A stretch of 64,000 bases of DNA from Arthrobacter sp. SLBN-112 (GCF_030944625.1 NZ_JAUSXY010000001.1:3472001-3536000), one strand, 5' to 3'. Positions 8,850 to 20,365 are shown, numbered from the stretch's first letter. Numbers and translations are program-made. Notes: generated by a model from the letters alone, not told the origin.

Positions 8850-10218
8850 CCAGCGCCTCCACTATCCGCGGGCCGTAGGCGGTGACGTCACCGGCACCGA
8901 CGGTCAGGACGACGTCGCCATCGCCGGCGGCTGCTGCCAGGGTGGCGACGGCGTCGGCGGCGGCCACCAGCCGTCCTCCGCCAGTGAGGTGGTCGGCGAT
9001 GAGCTGGCTGGTGACGCCCGGAATGGGGTCCTCCCTGGCCGGGTAGATGTCCAGGACCAAGGCCGTGTCCGCCAGGTTCAGGGCGTCGGCGAACTGGGCG
9101 GCGAACTCCCTGGTCCGGGAGAACAGGTGCGGCTGGAACAGGACGTGGACCTTGTGGTCTCCGGCCACGGAGCGGGCCGCGGCAAGGGCAGCGCGGACTT
9201 CCGTCGGGTGGTGGGCGTAATCGTCGAAAACCCGCACCCCCCGGGCTGTGCCTTTCAGTTCAAACCGGCGCGAGGCGCCCGAGAAGCTGGCAAGGCCGGC
9301 CGCGGCGGCCGCCGGCTCCACGCCGAGTTCAAGGGCCACGGCAAACGCTGCTGCGGCGTTGAGCGCGTTGTGCCGGCCGGGAACCTGCAGGGCAAGCGCC
9401 CACTGCCCGGCGGAGGTTGCCACGGCCGCCTGGCCCGGGCCGTCGTCGAGCAGCCGTACATCCGCCGCCTCGTTGGTGCCGTACAGGACAACGCGCGTGG
9501 CGCCGCGGTGCCGGGTCCTTTCCGCGAGGGCCAACGCCCCGGCGTCGTCTGCACAGGCAACCAGGAGCCCGTAAGCGGGCAGCAGGGCGGTGAACCGGTC
9601 GAACGACTCGTAGACGGCCTCGGCCGTGCCGTAGTAGTCAAGATGGTCCGGCTCGACGTTGGTGACGACGGCGATCCGGGGCCGGTAGTTCAGGAAGGAG
9701 CCGTCGGATTCATCCGCTTCCGCTACGAAGATGCCGGATGTCCCGTGGGCGGCGTTGACGCCCAGGGCAGGAATATTCGCCCCCACGGCAAAGGAGGGGT
9801 CCAGGCCGGCGGCCCGCAGCAATACGGTGATCATGGACGTGGTGGTGGATTTTCCATGCGTTCCCGCCACTGTCACCACGGCGTCGTCCCCCATGGTGGC
9901 TGCCAGGGCTTCGGAGCGGTGGAGTACGGGCAGCCCCGCCTGCTTCGCGGCAGCCAGCTCCGGGTTGTCTTCCCTGATGGCGGACCCGGCCACCACTGTC
10001 TGCGCGTCCCCGAGGTTCTCCGCGGCGTACCCGACCGCGATGCGGGCGCCGGCGGCCGCGAGGTCAGCCATGACGGGGAGGTCCTTGGCATCGGATCCGC
10101 TGACCGGGACCCCGCGCGCCACCATGATCCGGGCTACGGCGGACATGCCCACTCCCCCGATGCCGATGAAGTGCACCTTGCCGAGGGTGTCAGGGCGTGC
10201 GTTGGTGTGGGGATTCAT
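8842..10218 (-). CDS. murC: UDP-N-acetylmuramate--L-alanine ligase
   Basis: A 458-aa cytoplasmic Mur ligase that adds L-Ala to UDP-MurNAc with ATP. The N-terminal nucleotide-binding motif is [17 protein letters not shown]. The ATP loop is [36 protein letters not shown], and [12 protein letters not shown] in the C-terminal domain are all present. It overlaps murG by ATGA at its start and ftsQ at its end. murB and ddl do not follow, which is normal in this lineage. Confidence 0.98.
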   Translation of the reverse strand: MNPHTNARPDTLGKVHFIGIGGVGMSAVARIMVARGVPVSGSDAKDLPVMADLAAAGARIAVGYAAENLGDAQTVVAGSAIREDNPELAAAKQAGLPVLHRSEALAATMGDDAVVTVAGTHGKSTTTSMITVLLRAAGLDPSFAVGANIPALGVNAAHGTSGIFVAEADESDGSFLNYRPRIAVVTNVEPDHLDYYGTAEAVYESFDRFTALLPAYGLLVACADDAGALALAERTRHRGATRVVLYGTNEAADVRLLDDGPGQAAVATSAGQWALALQVPGRHNALNAAAAFAVALELGVEPAAAAAGLASFSGASRRFELKGTARGVRVFDDYAHHPTEVRAALAAARSVAGDHKVHVLFQPHLFSRTREFAAQFADALNLADTALVLDIYPAREDPIPGVTSQLIADHLTGGGRLVAAADAVATLAAAAGDGDVVLTVGAGDVTAYGPRIVEALDA

Positions 10219-11315
10219 GCGGATACCGCTTCCAGGACAAGACCAGCCATCCGCTGGTCGGCGTTTCGGATACCGAGCCGGTAGGACTTGGCTTCCATGG
10301 CCGCGAGCCGTGCTTTGTCGGTGATCAGGGGGATCAGTTCGCGTGCCACCCAGTCGGGCGTGAAATCACGGTCGGCCACCAGCAGCGCGCCGCCTGCGGC
10401 CACCAGGCCGGCCGCGTTCAGGGCCTGTTCACCGTTGCCGATGGGCAGGGGCACCAGGACCGCGGGAACGCCAACGGCAGCCACCTCGCAGACAGTGGCG
10501 GCGCCCGAGCGTGCCAGCAGAAGGTCGGCTGCGGCGTAGGCGAGCTCCATGCCATCGATGTACTCCACCTGCCGGTACCCGTCCGCGGCGAGGGGCTGGC
10601 CGGCCTCGTCCAGCACGGTCTTGCCGCGGCCGGTGACATGAAGTGTCTGGATGCCGGCACCGGCAAGCCGGCCCACCGCGGCGGCGATGGTCCGGTTGAT
10701 GCTTTGCGCCCCGGAAGACCCGCCGGTGACGATCAGCGTCGGCTGTTGCGGATCGAGCCCCAAGGCTGCCCGGGCCGCGGTCCGGGCGCTCTTCCGGTCC
10801 AGCCCGGAGATTTCCTTCCGCATGGGCATGCCGACGTGGACGGCGTGCCGGAGCGGGGTGCCCTCGAATGCCACGGCAACCGTGCCGTTGAGGAATGCTC
10901 CCACGCGGTTGGCCAAACCCGGGCGTGCGTTGGCTTCGTGGATCACCACGGGGATGCGGCGTTTGCGTGCCGCCAGGTACATCGGGGTGCACACGTACCC
11001 GCCCACTCCCACCAGCACATCGGCGTTGGCCTGGTCCAGGATTGCGCCGGCCTGGCGGACCGCACCGGCCAGCCTGCCGGGCAGGCGGAACAGATCCGCT
11101 GACGGCTTCCGCGGAAAGGGCACGCGGTCGATCGTGGCCAGTTGCACGCCGGCAGCGGGAACCAGGCGGGTTTCCATCCCCGATGGCGTTCCGACAGCGA
11201 GGATTTCCGCCCCCGGTGCTTCGTTCCGGAGGGCCGCGGCGATGGCGAGGAGCGGGCTGATGTGGCCGGCTGTTCCGCCGCCGGCCAAGACGATAGAGGG
11301 GGTGGCTGGTGTCAT
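10215..11315 (-). CDS. murG: UDP-GlcNAc:lipid I N-acetylglucosaminyltransferase
   Basis: A 366-aa GT-B glycosyltransferase that converts lipid I to lipid II at the inner membrane face. The N-terminal glycine-rich loop is [27 protein letters not shown] and [19 protein letters not shown] lie in the acceptor domain. The C-terminal donor domain has [37 protein letters not shown] and GNGEQALNA. It follows ftsW after 6 bp and overlaps murC by ATGA. Confidence 0.98.
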   Translation of the reverse strand: MTPATPSIVLAGGGTAGHISPLLAIAAALRNEAPGAEILAVGTPSGMETRLVPAAGVQLATIDRVPFPRKPSADLFRLPGRLAGAVRQAGAILDQANADVLVGVGGYVCTPMYLAARKRRIPVVIHEANARPGLANRVGAFLNGTVAVAFEGTPLRHAVHVGMPMRKEISGLDRKSARTAARAALGLDPQQPTLIVTGGSSGAQSINRTIAAAVGRLAGAGIQTLHVTGRGKTVLDEAGQPLAADGYRQVEYIDGMELAYAAADLLLARSGAATVCEVAAVGVPAVLVPLPIGNGEQALNAAGLVAAGGALLVADRDFTPDWVARELIPLITDKARLAAMEAKSYRLGIRNADQRMAGLVLEAVSA

Positions 11316-11321
11316 CTCGGG

Positions 11322-12647
11322 TTATGCACGCTTTCTGGAATTCTTTGGTTGGCTCTTGTCGCGGTTTTTCCTGGCCTTGAACTTCAGCATTCCTTTGGGC
11401 CGCATGGAAGGTGCCATTTGTTCCCGGGCCAGCGAGAGAACCACGCCGACGGCGCAGAGCGACATCAGCAGGGCCGAGCCGCCGTAGGAGATGAACGGCA
11501 GGGGCACGCCGATGACGGGCATCAGGCCGGTGACGACGGACATGTTCACCGTGGCCTGGCCCAGGAGCCACACCATGATGGTGCCTGCCAGGACGCGGTG
11601 GAACATGTCTTCCTGCGCCACCACGACGCGGTAGATGGCAGCGCCCAGGATGGCGAACAGGACCAGTACGACGACGGTCCCCACCAGGCCGAGTTCCTCG
11701 CCGATGATGGCGAAAATGAAGTCGTTGTGGGCTTCGGGGATCCAGCTGTACTTCTGCCGGCTCTGGCCCAGGCCCACGCCGAGCCAGCCTCCCGAGGCGA
11801 GGCCGTAGAGGCCGTTGGTTGCCTGGTAGTTGGCGTCGACGCCGTCAGCACAGGACTGCCCGGTCCACCACGACGTGATGCGGCACATCCGGTTGGAGCT
11901 GGTGACGGCCATGAAGGCGGTGCCTGCGGCGGCGATGAGGCCGGCGATCCCGAAGAGGTAGAGCGGCACACCGGCAAAGAACAGGGCGGCGGCGACGATC
12001 ATCATGATGATCATGGCCGTGCCGAGGTCGTTGCCCACCAGGATCAGGACGATGACGACGGCGGCCATGGGCACAGCGGGAACCAGCACGTGCTGCCAGC
12101 GGTTGAGCAGCCTGCCTTTCATGGCCAGGACCGTTGCCATCCAGAGGGCAAGGGCAAGCTTGGCGGCCTCGGAGGGCTGGAAGGTGATGCCGCCGACGTC
12201 GATCCAGTTCTTGTTGCCGTTGATTTCGGAGCCCACCACCTGGACCAGCCCCAATAACAGCACGGCGACCCCGACGGCGGGCCATGCCAGCCGCTTGAGC
12301 CACACCACATTGACGCGCGAGAGGACGAACATGGTGAAGATCCCGATCGCCGCGAAGCCACCCTGTTTCAGGGCGTCGCCGTAGGGGGATTTACCGGCGG
12401 CGATCGATTCGACGCTGGAGGCGGAGAGGACCATCATGATCCCAATGGCGGTCAGCGCCAGGGTGGCACCAAGGATCAGGTAGTAGGTGGAGCCGTTCCT
12501 GGAGGTTCCGGTGCCCTCCAGGGCCGACCAGAATTTATGGTGGACGGCCCGCAGTTTCGCACCGGCTGAAGCCGGCGGCCGCGCGGCCTTGGCTGCGGAG
12601 CCGGAGCGCGGCTTGCTGCCCTGTGGCCGGGTGGGCGTGCTGACCAT
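11322..12647 (-). CDS. ftsW: SEDS peptidoglycan glycosyltransferase FtsW
   Basis: A 441-aa polytopic membrane protein that polymerises lipid II at the septum with the partner PBP (ftsI at 18513). A basic N-terminal tail of about 50 residues is followed by ten predicted membrane segments. The SEDS motifs GGITFQPSEAAKLALALWMA, NDLGTAMIIM, the large extracellular loop with SYGGSALLMSLCAVGVVL, and AHNDFIFAIIGEELGLVG are present. The C-terminus is Lys/Arg-rich. The gap to murD is 2 bp and to murG 6 bp. Confidence 0.98.
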   Translation of the reverse strand: MVSTPTRPQGSKPRSGSAAKAARPPASAGAKLRAVHHKFWSALEGTGTSRNGSTYYLILGATLALTAIGIMMVLSASSVESIAAGKSPYGDALKQGGFAAIGIFTMFVLSRVNVVWLKRLAWPAVGVAVLLLGLVQVVGSEINGNKNWIDVGGITFQPSEAAKLALALWMATVLAMKGRLLNRWQHVLVPAVPMAAVVIVLILVGNDLGTAMIIMMIVAAALFFAGVPLYLFGIAGLIAAAGTAFMAVTSSNRMCRITSWWTGQSCADGVDANYQATNGLYGLASGGWLGVGLGQSRQKYSWIPEAHNDFIFAIIGEELGLVGTVVVLVLFAILGAAIYRVVVAQEDMFHRVLAGTIMVWLLGQATVNMSVVTGLMPVIGVPLPFISYGGSALLMSLCAVGVVLSLAREQMAPSMRPKGMLKFKARKNRDKSQPKNSRKRA

Positions 12648-12649
12648 TG

Positions 12650-14212
12650 TTACTCCTCGCCGGTCTGGGCCTGCCCTTCCACCAGCTCGCGGACAGCGTC
12701 GATGAAAGTACCACCACGGTGAGCGTAGGAAGAGAACTGATCCATGGAGGCCGCGGCCGGGGCCATCAGCACGGTGTCGCCTGAGTCGGCGAGCCGGGCT
12801 GCTGACGCGACGGCCCGGGTCATCACCAGTTCTCCGTTGCCGGAGGAACCGGCCGGTGTGGCACCAGGCGCCGAAGCAGTCTCCACGTCTTCAGTGTCGC
12901 CCGCGTCCGGCTCGATGACCGGGACATCCGGCGCGTGTCGCCGGAGGGCCTCACGCAGGGGGCTCCTGTCTGTTCCGATCAGGACCACCGCCTTGAGCCG
13001 GGCGGAGTGCTGCCTGACGAGATCGTCGTAGCTGACGCCCTTTGACAGTCCGCCGGCTATCCAGACCACCTTGGTGAAGGCCGAGAGGGACGCCGAGGCA
13101 GCGTGCGGGTTGGTGGCTTTGGAGTCGTTGACCCAGAGGACGCCGTTCAAGCGGGCCACGGGCTGGATGCGGTGGTCCCCCGGGACATAGTCCAGGATGC
13201 CCTGGCGGACGGCCTTGGCGTCAACACCGTAGGCGCGCACCAGGCCGGCAGCGGCGAGGGCGTTGGCGACCATGTGTCGCGGTGCCAGCGGTCCGAGGTC
13301 GGCCATGGACGCAAGTTCCGCTGCGCTGTCCCGGCGTTCTTCGATGAACGCCCGGTCCACCAGCAGACCTTCCACGACGCCGAGCATGCTGATGGCGGGG
13401 GTGACCGTGGTGAAGCCCACCGCGCGGCAGCCTTCAACGACGTCGGCGTTTTCCACCATCCGCTCGGTTTCAATCTGCTCGGCGTTGTAGATGCACGCTC
13501 TTTGGGTGTGCTCGTAAACCTTGGCCTTGTCCGCCAGGTAGGAATCGTAGGAGCCGTGCCAGTCCACATGATCCTCAGCGACGTTGAGGCACACGCTGGC
13601 CACGGGCGAAAGCGATTCGGCCCAGTGCAGTTGGAAGCTGGAGAGCTCGACGGCGAACACGTCGTAGTCAACCGGGTCCCGGAGGGCGTCGAGGATGGGT
13701 GTGCCGACGTTGCCGACGGCGATGGCTTTGAGCCCGGCGGCCCGCAGCATCGATTCCGTAAGACCAACCGTGGTGGTCTTTCCGTTCGTCCCCGTGATGG
13801 CCAGCCAGTCCGCCGTCTTCCGGCCTTCCCTGATCCGTACGCGCCAGGCAAGCTCGACGTCCCCCCATACCGGGATGTGCGCACGGGCCGCGGCCGCGAG
13901 AAGGGCCTGGTCCGGGCGCCAGCCAGGCGAGGTGACAATGAGTTCCGGGAGTTCGCCGTCAATCCGGGGAATATGGGTGACGGCACCCGGGCCCAACAGG
14001 ACGTCGGCGGCACCAACGATTTTCAGGGTGTCGGCATGCGCCCGCGCCGTGTCGCTGGTGGCGGCGTCCACCACCACCACGCGCGCGCCAAGTTCGATCA
14101 GGGTGTCTGCCGCTGCGAACCCGGAGACGCCGATGCCGGTGACGGCAACGCGCAGGCCGGCCCAGTCGGAGTCCCAGGAGACGAGATTGGCCAGGCGGGA
14201 GGAAACGGTCAC
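12650..14212 (-). CDS. murD: UDP-N-acetylmuramoyl-L-alanine--D-glutamate ligase
   Basis: A 520-aa Mur ligase that adds D-Glu. The sequence shows [17 protein letters not shown], the ATP loop [38 protein letters not shown] and the C-terminal [11 protein letters not shown] motif. It is somewhat longer than E. coli MurD because of a Ser/Gly/Thr-rich insert near residues 440-465. I prefer the GTG at 14212 ([10 protein letters not shown]), which makes a GTGA overlap with the mraY stop. An ATG five codons upstream at 14227 is possible but lies inside mraY. Confidence 0.97.
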   Translation of the reverse strand: MTVSSRLANLVSWDSDWAGLRVAVTGIGVSGFAAADTLIELGARVVVVDAATSDTARAHADTLKIVGAADVLLGPGAVTHIPRIDGELPELIVTSPGWRPDQALLAAAARAHIPVWGDVELAWRVRIREGRKTADWLAITGTNGKTTTVGLTESMLRAAGLKAIAVGNVGTPILDALRDPVDYDVFAVELSSFQLHWAESLSPVASVCLNVAEDHVDWHGSYDSYLADKAKVYEHTQRACIYNAEQIETERMVENADVVEGCRAVGFTTVTPAISMLGVVEGLLVDRAFIEERRDSAAELASMADLGPLAPRHMVANALAAAGLVRAYGVDAKAVRQGILDYVPGDHRIQPVARLNGVLWVNDSKATNPHAASASLSAFTKVVWIAGGLSKGVSYDDLVRQHSARLKAVVLIGTDRSPLREALRRHAPDVPVIEPDAGDTEDVETASAPGATPAGSSGNGELVMTRAVASAARLADSGDTVLMAPAAASMDQFSSYAHRGGTFIDAVRELVEGQAQTGEE

Positions 14213-15318
14213 AGCAGTACAACCCATTCAGCGTAGAAGATGCCCAGGCCCACGGCGACGAAGAGTCCGCCCAGGATCCAGAACCGGACCACAACGGTAA
14301 CCTCGGCCCACCCCTTGAGCTCGAAGTGGTGCTGCAGCGGCGCCATCTTGAACACGCGCTTTCCGCCCGTGGCTTTGAAGTAGCCCACCTGGATGATGAC
14401 GGAGAGGGTGATCAGCACGAAGAGGCCGCCCACGATGCCCAGGAGAAGCTCCGTCCTGGACAGGATGGCGAATCCGGCCACCGCTCCACCGATGGCAAGG
14501 GAGCCGGTGTCGCCCATGAAGATCTTGGCCGGTGAGGTGTTCCACCAGAGGAAGCCCACCAGGGCCGCACTCAGGATTGCGGCAAGCAGGGCGAGGTCCA
14601 GCGGGTCCCTGACGGAGTAGCAGCCGCTGCCGGCTTCCCGTGGAGAGCCGCACGCCTGGTTGCTCTGCCATATGCCCATGAGCGTATATGCACCGAACAC
14701 CATGATGGAGGCTCCCGCGGCCAGGCCGTCCAGGCCGTCGGTGAGGTTGACGCCGTTGGTGGCCGCCGTGACGATCAGGTTGGACCAGATGACGAACAGG
14801 ATCGCACCCAGGACTGTTCCACCGAATGCGAGGTCCAGCCACGGCAGGTCGCGGACAAGGGAGATCTTGGTGGACGCCGGAGTGAGTCCGGCGTCGTTGG
14901 GGAAGTTCAGGGCCAGGATGGCGAAGATGATGCCGACGGCTGCCTGGAGGATCAGTTTCGCTTTGGCGTTGAGGCCAAGGCTCCGCTGCCTGGAGATCTT
15001 GATGAAGTCGTCCAGGAATCCCACCAGGCCCATGCCCACCATCAGGAACAGCAGGATGAGGGCCGAGGCGGAGGGGCCGGGCGAGTCCGGGTTCATCATC
15101 AGCATGATGAGGTGGGTCAGCCCGTAGCTGAGCAGGACCGCGGCCACCACCACGGTGCCGCCCATGGTGGGCGTTCCGCGTTTGGTGTGGTGCGAAGTTG
15201 GACCGTCGTCGCGGATGAACTGGCCGTAGCCGCGGCGGACCAGCAGCCGGATGAACAGCGGGGTGCCGACGAGGGCGCAGAGCAGGGCAAGGCCCGCACC
15301 GATCAGGAGAGCAATCAC
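14209..15318 (-). CDS. mraY: Phospho-N-acetylmuramoyl-pentapeptide transferase
   Basis: A 369-aa polytopic membrane enzyme that loads UDP-MurNAc-pentapeptide onto undecaprenyl phosphate to make lipid I. Landmarks are [16 protein letters not shown], the catalytic VGFLDDFIK aspartates, [12 protein letters not shown], and [12 protein letters not shown] followed by [11 protein letters not shown]. About ten membrane helices are predicted. The GTG start at 15318 overlaps the murF stop (GTGA), and its own stop overlaps murD. Confidence 0.98.
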   Translation of the reverse strand: MIALLIGAGLALLCALVGTPLFIRLLVRRGYGQFIRDDGPTSHHTKRGTPTMGGTVVVAAVLLSYGLTHLIMLMMNPDSPGPSASALILLFLMVGMGLVGFLDDFIKISRQRSLGLNAKAKLILQAAVGIIFAILALNFPNDAGLTPASTKISLVRDLPWLDLAFGGTVLGAILFVIWSNLIVTAATNGVNLTDGLDGLAAGASIMVFGAYTLMGIWQSNQACGSPREAGSGCYSVRDPLDLALLAAILSAALVGFLWWNTSPAKIFMGDTGSLAIGGAVAGFAILSRTELLLGIVGGLFVLITLSVIIQVGYFKATGGKRVFKMAPLQHHFELKGWAEVTVVVRFWILGGLFVAVGLGIFYAEWVVLL

Positions 15319-16778
15319 AGCAGAGTGCTCCTTTCGTCGGCAGGTGTCGGGGATGTGGGTAATGCTATCCGATCGCCCAAATGGCGAAGCCCAACGCTGT
15401 TGGAGGACTTGAACAGCACCAGGTCCCCTGGTTGGAGTTCTGCGTCAAGGATTTGGTAGGCCTCATCGGCGGTTTCGGCGAAGAGGCATTCGTCGCCCCA
15501 GGATCCTTCCTGGACGGCGGAGACGTAGAGGGCCCGGGCTTCGCGGCCTACCACCAGCAGCCTGGAGATGTTGAGGCGTACCACCTGGGTGCCCACTGCG
15601 GTGTGCTCCCGGATGGAGTCCTCACCGAGTTCGAGCATGGCCCCCAGGACAGCCCAGGTCCGGCGGCCCCGGCCAAGGTCGGCAAGGGTGCGCAGGGCTG
15701 CACGCATTGACTCCGGGTTGGCGTTGTAGGCGTCGTTGATGATGGTGACGCCGTCCGGCCGTTCGGTCCGCTCCATGCGCCAGCGGCTGGCGGCGGCCTG
15801 GTTGCCCAGTGATTCTGCGATATGGTTCCCCGGCACCCCTGCGGCCCAGGCGGCTGACGCTGCTGCCAGCAGGTTGCCTGTGTGATGGGCGCCGATGAGC
15901 CGGCTGCGGACGTGGCGTGGCGCTTCGCCGTCCGGCAACTGGAGATCGAATTCCGGGCAGCCTTCAGCGTTGGTGTCGGCATTCAGTGCCTGCACCTGGG
16001 CATCCGGGCGGCCTTCTGCGGAGAACCCGAGGACTGCCGCGGAGGTCCGGCTGCGCATCGCCGCGACGCGTTCGTCGTCAAGGTTGATGATCGCGGTGCC
16101 TGCAGCGGCAAGTCCTTCAACCATCTCGCCCTTGGCCAGGGCGATGTTCTCCACTCCCCCGAACTCGCCTGCGTGCGCCGTTCCGACGGCGAGGACAACT
16201 CCGATGTCGGGCTTGACCATCTCCGCCAGGTAACGGATGTGGCCGACGCCCGTGGCGCCCATTTCGATGACCAGGTAGCGTGTGTCGGTCCCGGCCCGGA
16301 AGACCGTCAGCGGGACACCCACCTCACCGTTGTAGGACCCCTGGGGCGATACGGTCGCCCCCTGGGTGGCGAGTACTCCCGCCAGCAGGTCCTTGGTGGT
16401 GGTCTTGCCGGCCGAACCCGTGATGCCAACAACCGTCAGCTGGTCACCTGCTTCTGCCCGTGCGGCACGAATCCGGCGGACAGCTTCAGCCGCCAGGGCG
16501 CCCATGGCGAGGACGGCGTCGGCAACCAGGACCGTCGGGTAGCCCGTGCCGTCCGGCGCGGCGACGGGGCGCTCGACGAGGGCCAGGACGGCTCCGGCGG
16601 CAAAGGCGGCGTCCAGGAAGTCGTGGCCGTCGGCCTGCTCGCCCGGCTTCGCGACGTAGAGCGAACCCTGCGTGGCTTCGCGTGAATCCGTCACCACCGA
16701 AAGGGGCGTAATTCCGGGATCGGCGTCCAGGCGCCCGTTGGTGATTTCGGCGATTTCCGCCGCAGTAAATGCAATCAT
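15315..16778 (-). CDS. murF: UDP-MurNAc-tripeptide--D-alanyl-D-alanine ligase
   Basis: A 487-aa Mur ligase that adds D-Ala-D-Ala. The N-terminal domain begins [15 protein letters not shown]. The ATP loop is [20 protein letters not shown], followed by [24 protein letters not shown] and [17 protein letters not shown]. It lies 6 bp after murE and overlaps mraY by 4 bp. All hallmarks are intact. Confidence 0.98.
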   Translation of the reverse strand: MIAFTAAEIAEITNGRLDADPGITPLSVVTDSREATQGSLYVAKPGEQADGHDFLDAAFAAGAVLALVERPVAAPDGTGYPTVLVADAVLAMGALAAEAVRRIRAARAEAGDQLTVVGITGSAGKTTTKDLLAGVLATQGATVSPQGSYNGEVGVPLTVFRAGTDTRYLVIEMGATGVGHIRYLAEMVKPDIGVVLAVGTAHAGEFGGVENIALAKGEMVEGLAAAGTAIINLDDERVAAMRSRTSAAVLGFSAEGRPDAQVQALNADTNAEGCPEFDLQLPDGEAPRHVRSRLIGAHHTGNLLAAASAAWAAGVPGNHIAESLGNQAAASRWRMERTERPDGVTIINDAYNANPESMRAALRTLADLGRGRRTWAVLGAMLELGEDSIREHTAVGTQVVRLNISRLLVVGREARALYVSAVQEGSWGDECLFAETADEAYQILDAELQPGDLVLFKSSNSVGLRHLGDRIALPTSPTPADERSTLL

Positions 16779-16784
16779 CTCGGT

Positions 16785-18413
16785 CTAGGACTCTATCCGG
16801 TGGTCATGGAGAACGTTGAATCCCCTGGCTGTCAAGGCGCTGCGCAGTTCCACCCTGTCGTCCAGGGCGAGGTTGACGCCTTTTACCTCCTGCCAGACCT
16901 CGTGCCCGCGGCCGGCGACAAGAATGGTGTCCTGCGGGCGCGCAAGTTCCGCGGCGCGCCGGATGGCCTCGGCCCGCGGGAAGACTTCCATCAACTCGGC
17001 GTCGAGGGATTCCTTCTGCACGGCCTCCCGGGCCCCGGCGAGCACGTCCGCACGGATGGCGGCGGCGTCTTCGTCGTGGGGGTCGTCGTCGGTGATGATC
17101 ACGGTGTCCGCCAGGCGTGCGGCGATGGCGCCCATGGCCGGGCGTTTGCCCTGGTCCCGTTGCCCTGTGGCACCGAACACCACGATCAGCCGTGAGTCGG
17201 GTTCGGGCGAGCGGACCGCTTCCAGTGCCCGCGCCAGGGCATCAGTGTTGTGGGCAAAGTCCACGACGGCGGCGGGCCGGTCGGAAATCAGCTGCATGCG
17301 GCCGGGCACGGCCACCGTAAAGGGGTCGGCACGGTCCAGTGCGTCCTGCAGGACGGCGGCGTCCACTCCGGAGGTGAGGACCATCAGGGCCGCGAGGGCA
17401 GCGTTGGCAACGTTGAAGCCGCCCGGCAGTCCGGTGTGGACGTTCAGGACGGCACCCGCCGGCCCTGTCAGCGTGAAGTCGGTCCCGAGCCCGCGCGGCG
17501 AGGAGGCCGTCACGGTCCAGTCAGCGGGCGTGTGGCCGCCGGTGCTAAGCGTGGTGACCGGCACCTGGGCGTTGCCGGCCAGTTGCCGGCCCCACTCGTC
17601 GTCGACCGTCACCACGGCGCGGCGGGCGCGCCCCGGAGTGAAGAGCTCTGCCTTCGTGGCGAAGTAGCCGTCCATGCTGTGGTGAAGGTCCAGGTGGTCC
17701 TGGGTAAGGTTCGTGAATCCGGCGACGTCGAAAAGCAGCCCGTCCACCCGCTGGTAGGAAATGGCGTGGGAGGACACCTCCATGGCTGCGGCGTCGAGCC
17801 CCCGCTCGTGCATGAGCGCCAGCAATCCGTGGACCTCCGGTGATTCCGGCGTGGTGAGGAGGCTGGGAATGGGTTCACCGCCGGCCTGGATTTCGATGGT
17901 GCCGATCAGGCCTGCCTGCCGCCCCAGGGCCCGCAACAGCGAGGTGATGAAGTAGGTGGTGGTGGTTTTCCCGTTGGTTCCGGTAACCCCGAGAAGCTGC
18001 AGCGGACGGCCGTCCGAGGACTGGCTCCGGTAGATCAGGGCAGAGAGGGGACCCACCTTGTTGCGTGGACTGTCCACAACCAGCACCGGGACGGACGTTT
18101 CCGCGGCGAGGGCAAGGAGCCGTGCGCCCGCATCATCCGTCAGCACAGCTGCCGCGCCTGCTCCGATGGCATCCGTGACGAAGTCCGCGCCATGCCGGCT
18201 GGCCCCGGGCAGTGCCACGTACAGATCGCCGGGCTCCACGGTGCGGGAGTTGATGGAGATGCCCGTCACCTCCACCTCGGCGGCCGGAGCGGGAACAGCT
18301 ACTCCGATGGCCTTCCCGACGGCGGCCAGCGGGACAGCCGCTACGGCAGTCGGCCGGAAGCGGCCCGGACTTTCGTCCCGGGCAGCGTCGCCGCCGGGCG
18401 TGGTGAACTCTGA
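16785..18413 (-). CDS. murE: UDP-MurNAc-L-Ala-D-Glu--diamino acid ligase
   Basis: A 542-aa Mur ligase that adds the third amino acid of the stem peptide. The ATP loop is [16 protein letters not shown], followed by AMEVSSHAISYQRVDG, NLTQDHLDLHHSMDGY and VDFAHNTDALARAL. The residue corresponding to the meso-DAP recognition motif DNPR reads DDPHDED here. This suggests a different diamino acid, and L-Lys is usual in Arthrobacter. That substrate inference needs enzyme data. I prefer a TTG start at 18413 (SEFTTPGGD), because GGAGA lies 5 nt upstream. An in-frame GTG at 18467 has no visible ribosome binding site. Confidence 0.94.
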   Translation of the reverse strand, partial: SEFTTPGGDAARDESPGRFRPTAVAAVPLAAVGKAIGVAVPAPAAEVEVTGISINSRTVEPGDLYVALPGASRHGADFVTDAIGAGAAAVLTDDAGARLLALAAETSVPVLVVDSPRNKVGPLSALIYRSQSSDGRPLQLLGVTGTNGKTTTTYFITSLLRALGRQAGLIGTIEIQAGGEPIPSLLTTPESPEVHGLLALMHERGLDAAAMEVSSHAISYQRVDGLLFDVAGFTNLTQDHLDLHHSMDGYFATKAELFTPGRARRAVVTVDDEWGRQLAGNAQVPVTTLSTGGHTPADWTVTASSPRGLGTDFTLTGPAGAVLNVHTGLPGGFNVANAALAALMVLTSGVDAAVLQDALDRADPFTVAVPGRMQLISDRPAAVVDFAHNTDALARALEAVRSPEPDSRLIVVFGATGQRDQGKRPAMGAIAARLADTVIITDDDPHDEDAAAIRADVLAGAREAVQKESLDAELMEVFPRAEAIRRAAELARPQDTILVAGRGHEVWQEVKGVNLALDDRVELRSALTARGFNVLHDHRIES

Positions 18414-18512
18414 CAAGGGGATCTCCGATGGTGCTAGTGCGTGCCCGTCATGGTTCGCGCCGGGCACTGTGATGCGCTGGATGCTGCCGGTATTTACAGC
18501 GTGGCGCAGCGG

Positions 18513-20318
18513 CTACTTCGCGTATTGGGGCAACCTGGCCGGCTCCCCGGTTGAAGGCTGGACGTTGTAGGTCCGCAGCGTCTGGCTCATGACGGACCGG
18601 AAGACCGGACCGTTGGTGATGCCGTAGATGCTGCCCTTCGGCCGCTGGAGCACCACCTCCACAATAAACCGCGGATCATCCATCGGCGCCATTCCAACGA
18701 TGGAGGCGGTGTAGCCGCAGTAGCCTGATTTGCCGTCGTCACACGGCGATTCGGAGGTGCCTGTCTTGGCGCCGACCCTGTAACCGTCGATGCCGGCGTC
18801 CTTGATTTCACCTTCGGTGACGGCGCTTTCCAGGATGTCCTTGACCTGTTGCGCCGTGCTGCCCGAAACCACCTGGCGTGAGGGTTGCGCCGGGACTTTC
18901 TCTTCCGTGCCGTCGGCGGAAATGTACGAGTCGATTAACCGGGGCTGCAGCATGACGCCATTGTTGGCGATGCTCTGGTAGGCGCGGACGGTCTGGAGGG
19001 TCGACTGGGAGACACCCTGTCCGAACAGGACGGTGTACTGCTGGCGTCCGTCCCACTGGTCGGAGGGCGAAAGGATGCCCGACGCCGTCGCCGGCAGCCC
19101 GATGTCAGGCGCCTCGCCGATGCCGAATTTCTTCAGCCAGTCGTAACGCTGTTCCTTGCTGAGCCGTTGGCCGGCCATCACGGTTCCGGTGTTCATGGAG
19201 TACCCGATGATGCCGGCAAGTGTCCGTTCCTCGGTCCCGTGGGTGAAGGCGTCACTGAAGGTCTGGCCGTCGACGGTGTAGGTGGGCGGAATCGTGAACT
19301 TGTCCAGCGGGCTGGCCAGGCCTTCATCGATGACCGCCGCGGCAGTGATCATCTTTTCCACCGATCCGGGCTCGTAAGCCGCGGTCACGGAGCGCGTGCC
19401 GCGGTCCTTCGCGGCCACCAGCCCCGGGTTGTTGGGATCAGGGGCGTTAGTGTCCGCCAGGGCAAGGAGGTTACCGGTCTTGGCATCCATCACGATGATG
19501 ACGCCCCATTCGGCGCTGAGCTTGTCAGTTTGGCTCTGGATGGCCTGCTGGGCGAAATACTGGAGGTCCGAGTTGAGGGTGAGCTTGACGTCCTTGCCGT
19601 TCTGGGGCGGGGTCAGCTCGTCGAGGCCCACGGGGATGCGCAGTCCGTCCGCGCCGATCTCGAACAGGCGCTTGCCGTCCGTTCCCTTCAGCTTGTCGTC
19701 CTGCGTCTGCTCGATGCCGGCCTGGCCGGTGGTGCCGTCCTGGAGGAAGCCCACCACGCCTCCTGCAACCGCGCCGTTGGGGTAGACGCGCTTGCTGACA
19801 CCCTCGGCAACGATGCCAGGGACCTGGAGCTTGGAGATGCGGTCTTCGACGTCGGGCTTCACGTCCTTGGCCACGATGTAATAGGGCTGCTGACCGGTTA
19901 CCGCATCCCGCACAGCGCCGGAGTCCATCCCGAGCGCTGCGGCGAGTTCTGAGATTGCCTGGTCGCGGCTGACGTCCACAAGCTTGTCGTGGCCATCAGC
20001 CTGCGGCTCATAGCGCTTGTAGGAGTCGGTCTTGGTGTTGACGCGCTGGTCCACCACGATGTTGTAGCGGATCACGCTGTTGGCGAGTACGGTGCCGCGG
20101 GAGTCCAGGATGCTGCCGCGTTCCGCAGGCAGGATCGCCGAGGTCATCCGGCTGTTCAGTGCCGCTTCAGCCATGCCGCCGACGTCGAGCCCCTGTACCA
20201 GGAACAGCTTCCCGCCCACCACCAGCAGGAGCGTAAGCATGATGCCCAGCCCCAGGCGCAAGCGCTTCGTGGCGTTGGGTGCCTTGCTTTTTCCTGCTTT
20301 GCCGGTCGTTTGCGCCAC
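18513..20318 (-). CDS. ftsI: Septal class B penicillin-binding protein (FtsI/PBP3)
   Basis: A 601-aa transpeptidase that crosslinks septal peptidoglycan with FtsW. A basic cytoplasmic tail and one membrane anchor (about residues 23-43, LGIMLTLLLVVGGKLFLV) precede the PBP dimerisation domain. The catalytic domain has the SxxK serine in YEPGSVEKMITAA, SMN in GYSMNTGTVMAG, and KTG in GAKTGTSESPC. Two cysteines flank a short insert just after KTGTSE (SPCDDGKSGYCGY); they could form a disulfide on the outer face. The start is a GTG at 20318. Confidence 0.97.
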   Translation of the reverse strand: MAQTTGKAGKSKAPNATKRLRLGLGIMLTLLLVVGGKLFLVQGLDVGGMAEAALNSRMTSAILPAERGSILDSRGTVLANSVIRYNIVVDQRVNTKTDSYKRYEPQADGHDKLVDVSRDQAISELAAALGMDSGAVRDAVTGQQPYYIVAKDVKPDVEDRISKLQVPGIVAEGVSKRVYPNGAVAGGVVGFLQDGTTGQAGIEQTQDDKLKGTDGKRLFEIGADGLRIPVGLDELTPPQNGKDVKLTLNSDLQYFAQQAIQSQTDKLSAEWGVIIVMDAKTGNLLALADTNAPDPNNPGLVAAKDRGTRSVTAAYEPGSVEKMITAAAVIDEGLASPLDKFTIPPTYTVDGQTFSDAFTHGTEERTLAGIIGYSMNTGTVMAGQRLSKEQRYDWLKKFGIGEAPDIGLPATASGILSPSDQWDGRQQYTVLFGQGVSQSTLQTVRAYQSIANNGVMLQPRLIDSYISADGTEEKVPAQPSRQVVSGSTAQQVKDILESAVTEGEIKDAGIDGYRVGAKTGTSESPCDDGKSGYCGYTASIVGMAPMDDPRFIVEVVLQRPKGSIYGITNGPVFRSVMSQTLRTYNVQPSTGEPARLPQYAK

Positions 20319-20365
20319 CGTGATATTCCTTGCTGTTCGACCTGCTGCCTGTCTTGCCTGGCGAC

